64,000 nt of DNA from Hyperoplus lanceolatus (GCA_026929865.2 CM049417.1:1846001-1910000); one strand, 5' to 3'; shown: positions 25,601-36,000, counted from the stretch's first letter. Made by a program: numbers and translations. The notes: generated by a model not told the origin, from the letters alone.

Positions 25601-26835
25601 TAAAAGCTGTTCATCGAAATGACCCAACACCAACACTTTGCAGCAAACCTACTACTTGATCTGTGTTAAAGGTTGACAATGCTGTATATTCCATAAATAA
25701 CAAAAATATACAGTAACACAAAAATAATTGCTCTCAATGATAATATATTACTAGAATTTGTGGAGGTGTGTTTATCTGCACATACATCTCCGGATGTATT
25801 TTTCTATTTTGCTTTCTTTTGGTTTCTTTTGACTCTATACTTTGTTTTTGCATGAATATAAAGCATAATCAACCTTTAAGTATGTGCCATACATTAATTG
25901 GAAAACTTTAGATGATATACTGACACTGAAGTATCTGTGATGTCAATGTTTTTGAGTTTCACATCATCAGTGCCTAGTAACTGTCTTTATTGTCCACGGT
26001 GTGGAGATTTGTCTTTGGTCTCATATAAAAAACAACAAGCAGGACAACAAAACAACAACAACAACAACAAAAGCAACAACAACAACAACATTTACACACA
26101 GACATCTTCAGGGCAAGAAGCAGGGCAGCAGTGGCAGTAGACACATCAGCGGGACATGGTGTTCAGAACCCCAATCGCTTTAGAAGTGAAGGAATTTTTA
26201 AAAATGTTCTTATTGGCAAAAAGTAGACGCATATGTGCTAGATTCAGATTTAACTATTGTAAACACATCTGAAAAAACAACAACATATTGTTGGATGTTA
26301 GTATATTGACATCATCAATTGCTGCGAGTCAGCTGCTAGCACGGCAGTATAGTTCCAGCCTTGTTGAATATTGAGTCATAACGTAAAAATTTGCAGCCAT
26401 CCAACAAAACGTGTTTCTTAAAAGTTACACATATTAGTCCCAAAATTTTCATATTTGCTCAGGGCTTTAACCACACATTGGCATCTTTCTGATGGCACTT
26501 TGAAATGACAAAAAATATTTGTCAACAACAAGTTGAAATGTCTGAACCATTTCTTTGTGCTTCAACCCAACCAACTACAATCTTTTTGCATTTAGAAAAC
26601 GTGTTTGAAGAAGTGCTAATAACTGCAAACTCTAAACGCTAGACCCTACCCTTTCATTTAATTGCATATGCATATTATTTGTAATTAAGTGTGATTGGAG
26701 GCCATGACTATGGCCTTGAAATGGCATCGATTTACCTCTACAGATGTTTACGAGGAGAAGATGGACAACTAAAACACTGAGAGTTTTAAGTGTAGATTGA
26801 AGGGACAGTCCATTCCGCCTGGGAAGCATCTTCAT
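10585..26835 (-). CDS. Butyrophilin-like receptor A with multi-exon coiled-coil tail
   Basis: This is a spliced minus-strand model. In order it has a leader exon (26835-26736), V-like Ig (25557-25216), C-like Ig (24651-24358), membrane helix (24254-24132), an acidic linker (23854-23673), then coiled-coil exons. These are 23045-22935, 21277-21173, 20730-20593, 20336-20232, 19670-18242 (interrupted), 17800-17714, 17383-17318, 16730-16635, 16138-16073, 15767-15654, 14857-14753, 14121-13966, 12245-12138 and 11616-11533. A final exon is 10656-10585. The first introns are phase 1 and all coiled-coil introns phase 0. Without the interrupted exon the model has 817 residues. The V-C-TM order is that of butyrophilin/B7-like immune co-signalling molecules, but no B30.2/PRYSPRY domain is found. 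Some exons may be missed or skipped. Confidence 0.75.
10925..11010 (-). repeat. Relic of intron-flank repeat, exon lost
   Basis: A copy of the intron block that sits just upstream of most BTNL-A tail exons (ACGGAGAAAGACAAGA) occurs here without a recognisable exon beside it. This indicates a further decayed repeat unit. A similar relic, with a leftover exon start but early stop, lies near 15265-15400. Confidence 0.5.
12572..13947 (+). mobile_element. Retroposon-like insertion carrying an intact ORF
   Basis: An 8-bp direct repeat AAATATAC flanks the segment (12564-12571 and 13948-13955). The paralogous intron after B1 (around 20560-20595) is continuous without it and provides an empty site. 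There are no terminal inverted repeats. The 3' end is AT-rich with an AATAAA-containing ACAAAATAAATCATCTTGAATCTT-like end (13925-13947), as in LINE/SINE-type target-primed insertions. A TGGCGCC heptamer at 13385-13391 resembles a retroviral primer-binding core but no LTR pair is visible. Element family not identified. Confidence 0.7.
12690..13115 (+). CDS. 141-residue single-pass membrane ORF in mobile insert
   Basis: An uninterrupted ORF starts at MDLISWGLSAMDQIF. The N-terminal half contains CPDGNFVAGYTWDAWGNWNP, rich in aromatic residues, with two cysteines around it. One hydrophobic helix follows (IYMIGFMVTGFLLFGVGGF, about residues 57-78). The C-terminal half is charged and helical (TQALSEVNRKLEV, LSRKVDK), possibly a short coiled coil. 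It lies wholly inside the mobile insert and is read opposite to BTNL-A. I do not recognise the family. Open reading after insertion suggests recent insertion or selection. It could be an accessory gene of the element or a captured gene. Confidence 0.6.
   Translation: MDLISWGLSAMDQIFSTRKGGRGEASCPDGNFVAGYTWDAWGNWNPMCLAILSIEDVEDIYMIGFMVTGFLLFGVGGFLFYRNVNKALAAHQAIDKLPVFEGLCRVVNAQTQALSEVNRKLEVIPRLSRKVDKIWGGMGRP
14968..15218. mobile_element. TTAA-flanked MITE (piggyBac-like)
   Basis: The ends AAGCTGGGGTA... and ...CACCCCAGCTT are inverted repeats, each flanked by TTAA (14964-14967 and 15219-15222), the target of piggyBac-type transposases. 251 bases, no ORF of note, in a BTNL-A intron. Confidence 0.75.
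15654..17800 (-). repeat. BTNL-A middle coiled-coil exons F, G, H, I, J
   Basis: Five phase 0-0 exons of 29, 22, 32, 22 and 38 codons (17800-17714, 17383-17318, 16730-16635, 16138-16073, 15767-15654). G and I are near-identical (HAENIRQLQHEKQERIKQ). Their flanking introns also match (for example GATTGGTTGGAGGACATAAA at both 16290s and 17550s), showing recent exon-plus-intron duplication. H and J resemble E and D2. Confidence 0.75.
18242..19670 (-). other. BTNL-A coiled-coil exon E, split by a transposon
   Basis: The exon reads LEGNQDETNKQLQQEIQKRE from 19670 and resumes with YVREHMESQKNK ending at 18242 before a GT donor. The halves are separated by the TIR element at 18283-19593. Subtracting the insert leaves 117 bases, 39 codons in frame and phase 0-0 like its neighbours, so the exon was functional before the insertion. 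It is probably skipped now. Confidence 0.7.
18283..19593. mobile_element. Non-autonomous TIR transposon inside BTNL-A exon E
   Basis: The left end GGGGCCTCATTTATAATGC and the right end GCTTTATAAATGAGGCCCC are inverted repeats. The target duplication is short and ambiguous (CCA, or fewer bases, because of overlap with the terminal GGCC/CCCC). A 3-bp CCA would fit a PIF/Harbinger-type element. A second inner similarity pairs CGTACGCC near both ends. About 1.3 kb with no transposase ORF seen. Confidence 0.75.
19930..21277 (-). repeat. BTNL-A exon cassette 1 (A1-B1-C1-D1)
   Basis: A1 (21277-21173) begins VGMKQVELQQLEEEK, B1 (20730-20593) has ELKKDLEKLNTTLETNEKEL, and C1 (20336-20232) has DKQSEILLLQDENQ and LQTLMKELESSN. 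D1 (about 20003-19935) is related to D2 but its 5' half is missing, phase 0 gives an immediate in-frame stop, and the donor GT is replaced by AT. D1 is therefore a dead exon. C1 ends in GAG|GC rather than GAG|GT. The same order recurs at 14857-11533. Confidence 0.8.
21300..22780. repeat. AT-rich interspersed-repeat-like region
   Basis: This BTNL-A intron stretch has no exon that I can support. It ends with a short hairpin (GTGTGAATGCTCCAGCATTCACAC, about 22739-22762) and starts with related ATGTGAATGCTGAAACAGC (about 21339-21357). The pattern suggests an old DNA element, but ends were not fixed. Confidence 0.35.
22935..23045 (-). other. BTNL-A coiled-coil exon P
   Basis: 37 codons, phase 0-0 (KKQKSEQQHQEDLQRKQEAE, then VKTLNEELETKKNE). 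Heptad-like spacing of leucines and many Glu/Lys/Gln. First of the tail repeats. Confidence 0.7.
23673..23854 (-). other. BTNL-A acidic cytoplasmic linker exon
   Basis: 182 bases. It switches the reading from phase 1 to phase 0. It encodes a charged, low-hydrophobicity stretch (e.g. SDKTEDESDTVKGKERV) and ends in an AAC|GTGAGT donor. No known motif recognised. Confidence 0.65.
24132..24254 (-). other. BTNL-A transmembrane exon
   Basis: 123 bases, phase 1-1, with a hydrophobic helix (MIGLAVSLAVSILITLLLTF followed by FVLKWRQN). The basic residues after the helix give an outside-to-inside orientation. Confidence 0.82.
24358..24651 (-). other. BTNL-A IgC-like domain exon
   Basis: 294 bases, phase 1-1. 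It contains VILQCESRGWYPKPEVLWLD and NSFTCRVQQKD, the hallmark CxSxGWxPxPxxxW pattern of butyrophilin C-like domains. It is almost identical to the BTNL-B exon in the middle part (KLLSAGPPETVRGPDDLYTV), suggesting recent duplication or gene conversion. Confidence 0.9.
25216..25557 (-). other. BTNL-A IgV-like domain exon
   Basis: 342 bases, phase 1-1. Both canonical cysteines are present (DVLLPCHL and SDQGTYQCYI), with the tryptophan in LEWMRSD and the V-type DxGxYxC turn. Closely related to 51332-51673. Confidence 0.88.
26041..26092. repeat. (CAA)n low-complexity tract
   Basis: AACAACAAC-type repeats with small interruptions, between the leader exon and V exon of BTNL-A. Confidence 0.85.
26736..26835 (-). 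other. BTNL-A leader exon
   Basis: An ATG at 26835 opens a 100-base exon whose translation ends in a hydrophobic run (TLSVLVVHLLLVNICRG) and leaves one base before a GTAAAT donor. The BTNL-B leader exon has exactly the same length and phase, which supports this start. Confidence 0.75.
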
Positions 26836-27571
26836 GTCCTGGAGATAAACAGAGAACAGTGGCACATTTTATGAAAAAAGAAAAAAAGACTTTAGAGTCA
26901 TCATAATAACTAGTCCAGACAAAAATGAAGTGTTTCCTGTGCAACTGTTCTTGTTTGTGCGACTTGTCTAACTTTGTCTAGCATATCCTACACCTGCGAA
27001 AATATATTAACTGGTAGTAAATATATATATATATATTTATACAGCAGTTGGTTCTGACCGAGTGATTTGATTGGACGAGAAACATTCCATGCTTTCTGAA
27101 GCAGCGCTGATATGACCGTCCAACATCACTCTGAATGTTCAGGGACTGTTCACCAAACTGACCAAACTGACCAAATCAGTCCGCTCACTGATGAGCCGGA
27201 GCTTCACTTCTGTAAACTGTGTGTCTGTGTGTGTGTGTGTGACTCAGGTTGACTGTGGCGAGTCTCCCCCTTTGAGAGGGCATCGCTGCCACACACAGAG
27301 ACAGTGTGCGGAAGTCGCTCACACTCACGTTACTGAAGACAGCAACGTAAGTTCTACGTTAATCCTTTGCCTATATCTAATGTACACTTCATACTTTTGA
27401 ATAATTAAGAAAATAAAAAAAGCAAATACCCTGGTACTTTAACTTGAGTAAAAATTTGACTGGGCAACTTTCACTTGTAGTTGAGTGATAGTTGACCAGG
27501 AGTATCTGCATAAGTAATGGGGTTGAAGTCTTTGTCCACCACTTTTACTTACGTATATACTCAAGAAGATA
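26836..27571. other. Upstream region of BTNL-A
   Basis: Probable promoter side of BTNL-A. A short TG run is at about 27222-27241. Around 27420-27550 the text resembles degraded fish repeat sequence. No gene was recognised. Confidence 0.45.
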
Positions 27572-28317
27572 TTAACTGCCCACAACTCTGAACGCAGTCT
27601 AGCTGTTATTGTTTGTAAAGTTAAAATGTATAAACGTGAAATGAAACATGCGAAATACGAAAAAAAATATGTTTAGAAGAGGACGTACCTGCTGCATGAT
27701 GTTTCAGTCAGTACATTCGACTGCAGTGTAAAGTCTGTTAATCAGTAATACGCCTTGTACATGATAGATAAGCCACAACTAAAAATGCTCTGGTTTATCA
27801 GCTTCATCAACAAGGCTGAAGTAACAGCTCATGCATTTTCCTCCTAAATTAAGTATAGCCCTCAGTGTTTTCTCATGTATTGTATTGTAGGTCTTTATCA
27901 AAACCACATTATAAAGAAGCTTAGCAGAATATTAAGTTAGTAGAAAACAGTTGATTTTAAGGTAAATGTGCTGGCAAAGAGTTTAGATTTACTTATGTCA
28001 ATTTTCTTGACTAAAATCTAAAGCTAACAATGTAATGAATGAATAACTTTAAATACAGTTTGCTCAGTTTCACTTTGAGTGTCTTGGTCGACAGCTGAAC
28101 TTTGAGCCAATTGCAAGATAACTAATCAAAGTATAAAATGATACAGCTGCAATAAAACCAACCGTTGAACAATAATCCTTTGAGACATAGAACTTTCGAA
28201 AGAGCCTTACATGAGTAAGACAATTATTGTTTTTTGTGTCTCCAAATTGCAACATTTAACATTTGTTTCCAACAACAATTGAATATATTTCTAATTACAT
28301 TTTTATAGCTTTCAAAA
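27572..28317. repeat. Upstream block of FcRL-B (duplicate of 548-4600)
   Basis: CCCACAACTCTGAACGCAGT and all following sequence match 552-584 and then 3957 onward, skipping the Harbinger element. The match continues after the Gypsy insertion from 32493. The junction at 27610/27611 is the unfilled Harbinger target. Confidence 0.85.
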
Positions 28318-28322
28318 ATATG

Positions 28323-28736
28323 TGTAACGGTTGGGTCTGGAGGACACAGGCGCGGAGACAGTATAAGTAAAAGAAGATTTATTTGAGGAGAAACCAGCAG
28401 GGTGTTAGGACCGTGATCCGGGGAGGGAAACTGGCTGGCATGGGGGTCCAGGGAGAGAGCAACGGGGCAAGTCCAGGGGGCTGAGTGGGAGCAGGCTAGA
28501 GCAGGCAGGCAGGAGGGGTCCGGGGAGTAGTGCTGGTGAGCGAGGGCTGGAGCTGGTGGCTGGAGTCAGGCCGGGAGAATGTGTGAAAACAGAAGCTACA
28601 ATCTGGCAGTGTCTGGAAGGTAGGCCCGGGTATGTGTAGAGCAGTTGATGATGATTGAAGGCAGCTGTGAATGTTGGTAATTGACTCCAGCACACCTGGC
28701 TCCACCCCTACAATTAGCTCAGCAAAAGACAAGGGT
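28323..28736 (-). repeat. Gypsy 3' LTR (truncated by 49 bases)
   Basis: Matches 32025-32438 without gaps and with four substitutions, then diverges into pol-derived sequence. The missing 49 bases are the LTR start in element orientation. Confidence 0.9.
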
Positions 28737-31336
28737 TGTCCCGGTGGAACTCCTTAATAAGGGAGGGATCGAGGATGAGCTGGCGAGATATCCAGCTCCT
28801 CTCCTCAGGACCATAACCCTCCCAGTCCACCAAATATTGAAAGCCCCGACCACGGCGGCGAATATCCAGAATCCGCCGGACCGTGTAGGCGGGGTGATCA
28901 TCAATCATGCGGGGGGGTGGAGGGGGTGTTGCTGGAGGGCACAGAGGGCTGGTGGAGACAGGTTTTAACTGGGAAACGTGGAATGTGGGGCGGACAGCAC
29001 TTGGCACGAACAGACGACCCTGCAGCCCGGTTCCCGGATCCGGTTCCTCCCTCAGCGCCTCTCGGATCCGTGCCTCAATCTGCCACCTGACTGCCCCCAC
29101 CACACAGCCAGGGGAGATGATGGTATCGGGACTGGAGAGGCCGTTGCCAACGGCAAACTGTCGGGACAGGGCGTCCGGCTTCCCATTCTTGGACCCTGGT
29201 CGAAAGGTGAGCTGGAAGTTAAATCGACCAAAGAATAATGCCCAGCGGGCTTGGCGGGAGTTAAGGCGCTTGGCGGACTGGATATAGGACAGGTTCTTGT
29301 GATCAGTCCAAACAATAAAAGGGATCTCCACCCCCTCCAACCAGTGCCTCCACTCCTCGAGCGCTAGCTTAACAGATAGCAGTTCCCTGTTGCCGACGTC
29401 GTAGTTGTGCTCTGCTGGTGACAGGCGTCTGGAGAAGAAGGCACAGGGATGAAGCTTCTGGTCCTCCGGGGAGCGTTGAGAGAGGACCTACCCCGGAGTC
29501 CGAAGCGTCGACCTCGACCACGAACTGCAGGGCCGGGTTGGGATGAGTGAGAATGGGGGCTGAAGTGAACCGCCTCTTCAGTTCAACGAACGCCGCCTCA
29601 GCCTCAGGGTTCCAAGAGAAGGGGATAGCTGGGGAGGTAAGTCTAGTGAGGGGAGCCGCTACTTGACTATAATCCCTGACAAACCGTCGGTAGAAGTTGG
29701 CAAAGCCCAAAAAGCGCTGGAGCTGCTTTCGGGTCACGGGTTGAGGCCACTGTGCCACCGCCTGTACCTTCTCGGGGTCGGCCCTCACCTGCCCTCGCTC
29801 TATGATGTACCCCAGGAAGTCCACGGAGTCCACATGGAACTTGCACTTCTCTGCCTTGACATACAGCTTGTTCTCCAGGAGTCGCTGTAACACCTGCTTC
29901 ACGTGTTGGACATGTTCCTCCTGTGAGCGAGAGAAGATCAGTATGTCGTCCAAGTACACAAACACAGTGCGATTTAAGAGGTCACGGAGCACATCATTAA
30001 CCAACGCTTGGAAGACAGCGGGGGCATTAGTGAGTCCAAAAGGCATTACCTGATATTCAAAATGCCCGAGGGGGGTCTTAAATGCAGTCTTCCATTTGTC
30101 TCCCTTCCGAATGCGGACAAGGTGATAAGCATTGCGGAGATCAAGCTTGCTGAAAACTGTGGCACCGTGGAGGGATTCAAAAACAGAGTTAATTAAAGGC
30201 AGAGGATACTTGTTCTTGATAGTGATGTTTTTAAGGCCCCTATAGTCTATGCAGGGACGCAGGGAACGATCCTTCTTGGCCACAAAGAAAAACCCAGCCC
30301 CGACAGGAGATGACGAAGGTCGGATAATACCTGAAGCAAGGGACTCCTTGATGTATGTCTCCATTGTCTCTCGTTCAGGCCGGGACAGGTTATACAGACG
30401 ACTGGATGGTAAAGGAGCACCTGGAAGAAGATCAATAGCACAGTCATAGGGCCGGTGAGGGGGCATAGAGAGGGCACGTTGCTTACTAAAAACCTCTCCC
30501 ATACTGTGATAAGCAGCAGGGACTTCAGACAGGTCAGGAGGCTCAAGCTTTAAAGGCACAGTGGCTCCCTCTGCTGGGGAAAGGGCGGACCGCAGGCAAG
30601 ACGAGAGGCAATAATCACTCCAACTTAGTACACGACTAGTCGCCCAGTTGATGTGGTGATTGTGTAACCTTAACCAAGGCTGACCCAAAACTAAGGGAGT
30701 GTGAGGGGAAGAGATAATGTGAAACTGTATTACCTCATGGTGGTTGCCTGACAGGACAAGGCGAAGAGGCTCTGTGCGATGGGTAACCCGTGCCAGCAGC
30801 TTCCCATTAAGTCCCTGGGCATTGAGGGGAGTAGCGAGCGGTCGAGTGGCAATACCTGCTCTAGCAACAAAGTCAGCATCCAGAAAGCTCTCATCAGCTC
30901 CAGAGTCCACCAGAGCGAACAGTGAATGGGTTTGTTGGTTCCAGGAGAGTGTAGCCTGCAGTTGCATGCGAGTTTGGGGGAAAGGTGCCGAAGTGATCTT
31001 GCTCACCAGTATTCCCACCGTTACTGGGGAGCACTCCCTTTTGGCCGCTGGGGAGTGACCGGGTTGAGCGCAGTAAATGCAGAGCCCTTCATTTATCCTC
31101 CGAGAGCGCTCAGCATTGGAAAGTTTGGCTCGGCCCAGCTGCATGGGCTCCTCTGCCGAGGAGGAGGGAAGGACAAAGGAATCAGGAGACTGACTGGAGA
31201 AACGGCCTGGGGAGTGTCTTACAGGGGCTGAGGGAGAACGGGAGGAGAACGGGTCATGAGGCCGCCCGGCTCTTTCCCTACGACGCTCTCTAAGGCGATT
31301 ATCAAGTCTGATAGCTAGGGCCACTAACTCGTCCAA
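28714..31336 (-). pseudogene. Gypsy nucleocapsid/pol polyprotein, integrase core deleted
   Basis: In order: a degenerate zinc knuckle ([10 protein letters not shown]), an aspartic protease ([10 protein letters not shown]) and a reverse transcriptase with the catalytic YLDDILIF. RNase H starts with [12 protein letters not shown] and then shifts frame near 29490. From 29340 the RNase H end continues ([17 protein letters not shown]). Then the text passes near 28985-29000 straight into the GPY-like tail ([10 protein letters not shown]) and a chromodomain ([20 protein letters not shown]). The integrase zinc finger and DDE core are missing. The ORF runs into the truncated LTR before stopping. It is not functional. 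Confidence 0.85.
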
Positions 31337-32006
31337 ACTGCTAACTCATCCTTAACTGGATCGGCTAGTCCGCTGAGAAATGCCCCCTGAAGAGCCTCAT
31401 CATTCCACCCCGTCTCTGCCGCTAGCGCTCTGAACTCTACCGAATACTCAGCTACGCTGTGGGTACCTTGTCGTAGTGTGAGGAGTCGTTTGGTGGCATC
31501 CCTGCCGCGCACCGGGTGATCGAACACCTTCTTCATCTCAGCCAAAAATAAAGCAAAAGAAAAACAAACAGCTGACTGACCCTCCCAAACTGCTGATGCC
31601 CAGATAATGCCTTACCTGTGAGTAAACTGATAACATAGGAGATCTTGGCTCTGTCTGTGACATAGGTAGATGGCTGTTGCTCAAACGCTAAGGTGCACTG
31701 AATCAAAAAAGGCCTACATGCCCCAAAATCACCTGAATAGCGCTGCGGCGCAGGGACACGGGGTTCACGGGCTTGGGGAAGCGGCGAAGCTGAGGCAGGA
31801 CCTTGTTGAGGACGACCGGGGTCGGCAGGAGATGGGGGGGTGAGGTGTGCCGAGACGACGTCGAGTTGCTGCCCCATAGCAGTAACACAGGTGGAGAGCC
31901 CACTTAACATGGAGAGAACATCACGGAGGGCCTGCTCATGTTTCCCTACGAGCGCTCCCTGCGCTGCCAATGCCTGATGGATGGAGTCCGTCTCTGCTGT
32001 GTCCAT
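31324..32006 (-). pseudogene. Gypsy gag (frameshifted)
   Basis: Starts MDTAETDSIHQALAAQGA at 32006, with a helical N-terminal part and a proline-rich linker. The capsid-like region ([29 protein letters not shown]) lies in a different frame. Frame changes occur near 31570 and 31330. It would have formed the element's capsid. Confidence 0.75.
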
Positions 32007-32024
32007 GTTTGGGCCAGATTGTAC

Positions 32025-32487
32025 TGTAACGGTTGGGTCTGGAGGACACAGGCGCAGAGACAGCATAAGTAAAAGAAGATTTATTTGAGAAGAAACCAGC
32101 AGGGTGTTAGGACCGTGATCCGGGGAGGGAAACTGGCTGGCATGGGGGTCCAGGGAGAGAGCAACGGGGCAAGTCCAGGGGGCTGAGTGGGAGCAGGCTA
32201 GAGCAGGCAGGCAGGAGGGATCCGGGGAGTAGTGCTGGTGAGCGAGGGCTGGAGCTGGTGGCTGGAGTCAGGCCGGGAGAATGTGTGAAAACAGAAGCTA
32301 CAATCTGGCAGTGTCTGGAAGGTAGGCCCGGGTATGTGTAGAGCAGTTGATGATGATTGAAGGCAGCTGTGAATGTTGGTAATTGACTCCAGCACACCTG
32401 GCTCCACCCCTACAATTAGCTCAGCAAAAGACAAGGGTGAAAGGGAAAACACACACAAGGCCAAGGGACCCAAGCGGGATCATGACA
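32025..32487 (-). repeat. Gypsy 5' LTR (complete)
   Basis: 463 bases. On the plus strand it starts TGTAACGG and ends CATGACA, giving the standard TG...CA ends. The pairing partner is 28323-28736. TTTGGGCCAGATTGTAC (32008-32024) lies just inside the LTR end, where the primer-binding site should be. Confidence 0.9.
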
Positions 32488-32492
32488 ATATG

Positions 32493-32994
32493 CTCAGATC
32501 TCAAGCTACACTGGATTTATTTTGGATGGGTTGGATGGGCTACAAAGTGAAGCTATAAGTAAAAGATCGAAATATTTACTGTGGACGACTAGTTGAGCTA
32601 CCTTTTCGCCTGTTCTTGATTACGGTTATCTGTTCTACATACTGTACATGTATCAGCTCACTGTCTACAGATGTTACTGTGCATCATGAAGCTATGAGGT
32701 TCATTACAAACAGCAGGACCTTAACCCATCACTGTACACTGTACTCCAAAGTTATCTGGCCTTCTCATTTTATGTGATCACTTAGTAACTGGTATGTTTT
32801 AATCTGCAAGACGATGTTAGGTAAACTGCCCTGTTATTTGTATGTGTGTGTCTCCAACCCCCCCAGGTTATGCTAACTATAGGGATAGTGGAGGCAACTT
32901 CTGGGGTGTCTGACCCCCTTTGAGTGCCTATAAGTTAAAGTGGCTCTAGCTCTTGCTTCAACATCAAAAATAAATTGCACAGGAAGAGGAAGTT
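32493..32994. repeat. FcRL-B upstream block, continuation after Gypsy
   Basis: Matches about 4607-5562. Shared segments include GATGTTACTGTGCATCATGA and TTACAAACAGCAGGACCTTA. No gene is present. Confidence 0.8.
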
Positions 32995-33004
32995 CTCGCC
33001 TACA
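32995..33004 (+). promoter_or_regulatory. PU.1/Ets-like box, FcRL-B promoter
   Basis: AGAGGAAGTT lies 61 bases before the FcRL-B ATG and is the counterpart of 5563-5572. Confidence 0.45.
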
Positions 33005-33055
33005 TATTTTGGTCGTAATTCAGTCTGATACTCAAACAGTCAGCAGGAAGACATC

Positions 33056-36000
33056 ATGGAGGTTACAGCTCTCTGCTTCATGCTGTGTGAGTACTGAGTC
33101 TAAGGCTTTACATTCTTTATATTAAGCAATGTTTGTCTGATATTCAGTTTTGCTCATTTGTTTATTCAGTGATGCTTGAAGTCCCTCATCTGAAGGCACA
33201 AGTTTCCAAAAGCTTTACTAAGAAAAGAGGTGAGTGAAGGAAAATCCTCATCCTACAGATGCTCTTAAACATTATGTTTGCATTATTCTCTCAGGGGCCT
33301 GGGTTGAACATTGACCCAAACCTTCAAAACATGTCTCTCTTCATGATGTTCAGTTTAAATGTAAATAATGTCCATGTTGTACCAGAATGGATCGTGCAAA
33401 AAAGTCCCAATTTAATCATTTACAAGGCATAGACATAGACATAATATATTCCAAGTTCTGAACATTTCTTTTAGGAAACTATTTCAATTTTTTTCAGATG
33501 AATATTTTCTTGGAATCAATCCAAACAGACTGCAGCACTTCCATTTGGACCGTGTTTCTTTTGACTGTGGGGGGTCTCAAGGCTCTACTAAATTCAGATT
33601 GCTCAACAGTACTAAGGGAGTTAAATGTAGTACTAAGAAGATGCAGAGAGGGTCCATCTGCACCGTTTTCAGAATCTATCCAGCAGACAGTGGACGCTTC
33701 TGGTGTGAAACTGATGGAGGAGAGAGAAGCAACACTGTCAACCTCACTGTCACTGGTATGTTTATGAACTTTTCATGTTTCTCATAAATGGTGGAAGCTT
33801 CACTTGGATATATGTTGTTGTCTTTTAGATAAACTATTTTAAGGGTCCCATGTTAAAATGAAATAACTAATCCAATTTCAAACAACCCAACAGTCTATCA
33901 GAATAGATTATATATTACGTGACCACTTTAGATCAATTTCAAATATTTATTCATAAGTTTTGCATTTATTTATTCATCTATTCTAGCTTTTGTTGCCTGT
34001 TTTTGTACTTGATCTGTCACAGTTTTACAATATGTCTTACTCCTTTTTGTAAATTACTGTGCAGATAAAACCTCTGATATTTTATTTATTTCTGTATTTG
34101 TCCTTGTGTTCGTTTGATCATTTAGATTTTTTTAATTCAGTGTGCCTTAACATCCAACTCTGCATTCATATGTGAAGCCTATATTTATGTTGATGTCTTT
34201 TCACACTGCCATTTTGTTTATCAGCTTTTCTAAATCTAAATTATCTTCCCCGAACGTTCTTCAGATGGTGCTGTGATCTTGGAGAGTCCTGCTCTTCCAG
34301 TGAAAGAGGGAGACAGTGTGACTATGCGATGCAGGAACAAGACATCTTCCCTTCCAGCTGAATTCTATAAAGACAACGTCCTCATACTGGGGAGTCCTGC
34401 AGCGGAGATGACCATTAACAGTGTGTCCAAGTCTGATGAAGGAGTCTACAAGTGTAACATCGTTGGTGTTGGAGGATCACCAGGAAGCTGGCTAACTGTG
34501 AGAGGTGAGACATGACAGCATTACAACACAAAGATGATATTTTATAGTTGTATGGCCAGGATGGATGCAGATAATACATAACGATGTCCTGTGAAATGTC
34601 AAGTTGTTTGAAGTACACATTTTTTTATGATAATTTTTTTTTATAAAGAATATTTTGTTTGCCAATGTGTTAAATGATTACTAAAAACCCATCTGACCAT
34701 CTGACCTCACATGTGACTCAAGATAGTTCAAGTTTGGTGACAATCAACTGTTATTTTAATTAACAGCTGATCATGCTGTTTATTTATGTTTTGAAACTCT
34801 CATGTTGAAAACAAACTTTTTCTTAACATTTTTACAATTTAAACAATTATGTAAATCTATCATGTCCTTTGTGTTGTTACAGCAAGCATTACCTCTGGAT
34901 CATCTCATAAAGAGCCCCTCTCCAATGAGACTGAGTGGGGCTCAGAGTCATCAGAGGGGGGCTATGATGACTCTGATCCCCCCTCATACCCCTCTCGTTT
35001 CCTCATCTTGCTGTGGGTTGCTTTTACCATTTTAATGGTGGCTCTGGTGCTGGCTGTGGTAGGATTCCTTCATCTAAGAAAACGCGGAGGTAAAGAAAAG
35101 CAACTTCTTCTAATAAATTGTATATCAATAACTTCCAAATAAACACTAACACACAAAAGCAACTGTGGCCATCAAGGTTATGCCGCATGGCATCCTATCA
35201 CCTTCGGTTTGACATGTATTTAATAATTTATTTAATTCTGTCGCCAAGGAGTATCAAAGTACAGGGTGAACTTTACTTTTCTGTTTCTACATAACAAGAA
35301 ATGTGGTAATAATCTTCACAACTTGTAAGTCTGGATCATGTCTGTTTTTCAAAGCTCAGAAAAGAGTACACAGAAGTTTTATGAAATTGTACACTATTCT
35401 TTAAATAGTAAAATATAACATTCAAACTTATTTTTCTGTGTTTCTGTTTATTTTTCTGCTTTTCTATGGATCAGTGGTGCTCTGCTTGCCATCCAAAACA
35501 CCAACATCAGCTTCACATTCAGGCGAGGACAATCAAACAGGTGAAGACAAACTTATTGCTGTAGTTTATACCACTGTATTTAAGATTTCTCTGTGTATTC
35601 CCAATTCATACAAACTTTTTAAGATTACATTTAATCCTAAAATATGAAAATGTATAAAGTTTGTTGTACCATATATGTTTACCTTTCTACCTGCCAGTCT
35701 TCTGCTTCTGTGTTCGTAATAATCTAAATGCCATTTAGATATTTTAAAAACGTATTATTATTGTATTTCAGTCTCTGGGGAGGACGCCGAGGACAGTGTG
35801 ACATACGCAGTCGTCGTCACAAACAAGAGAGAGAACAATGGTTTACTTGACTTTATACTTTTTACATTTTTCTTGTCTTTTTACCTGATTTGATTAACAC
35901 AACAATACTGTAATGGCTAAGGTTTGTCTTAACTATTGGTACATTTTATTTGCACATATACTCGGTAAATAATTGGTACTTTTAACATCTTTAATTAGGT

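Larger units (their letters stand above)
28323..32487 (-). mobile_element. Ty3/Gypsy (chromovirus-type) retrotransposon, internally deleted
   Basis: It is oriented on the minus strand, with direct LTRs at both ends and 5-bp target duplications ATATG (28318-28322 and 32488-32492). Gag and pol remnants lie between. Aligned LTR parts differ at 4 of 414 bases, so the insertion is recent. The copy is defective. Gag and the RNase H region are frameshifted, and the sequence passes from the start of the integrase region directly into the post-integrase tail, so the integrase core is absent. The 3' LTR lacks its first 49 bases, where it joins pol. Confidence 0.9.

Noticed and set aside
28000..28260. 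Possible coding match to the 4391-4594 minus-strand ORF
   Set aside because: Only the duplicated spacer; the paralogous ORFs diverge in frame, so there is no selection on protein.
28405..28732. Proline/serine-rich ORFs repeated at 32107-32473
   Set aside because: Both are the same LTR read in a non-coding frame.
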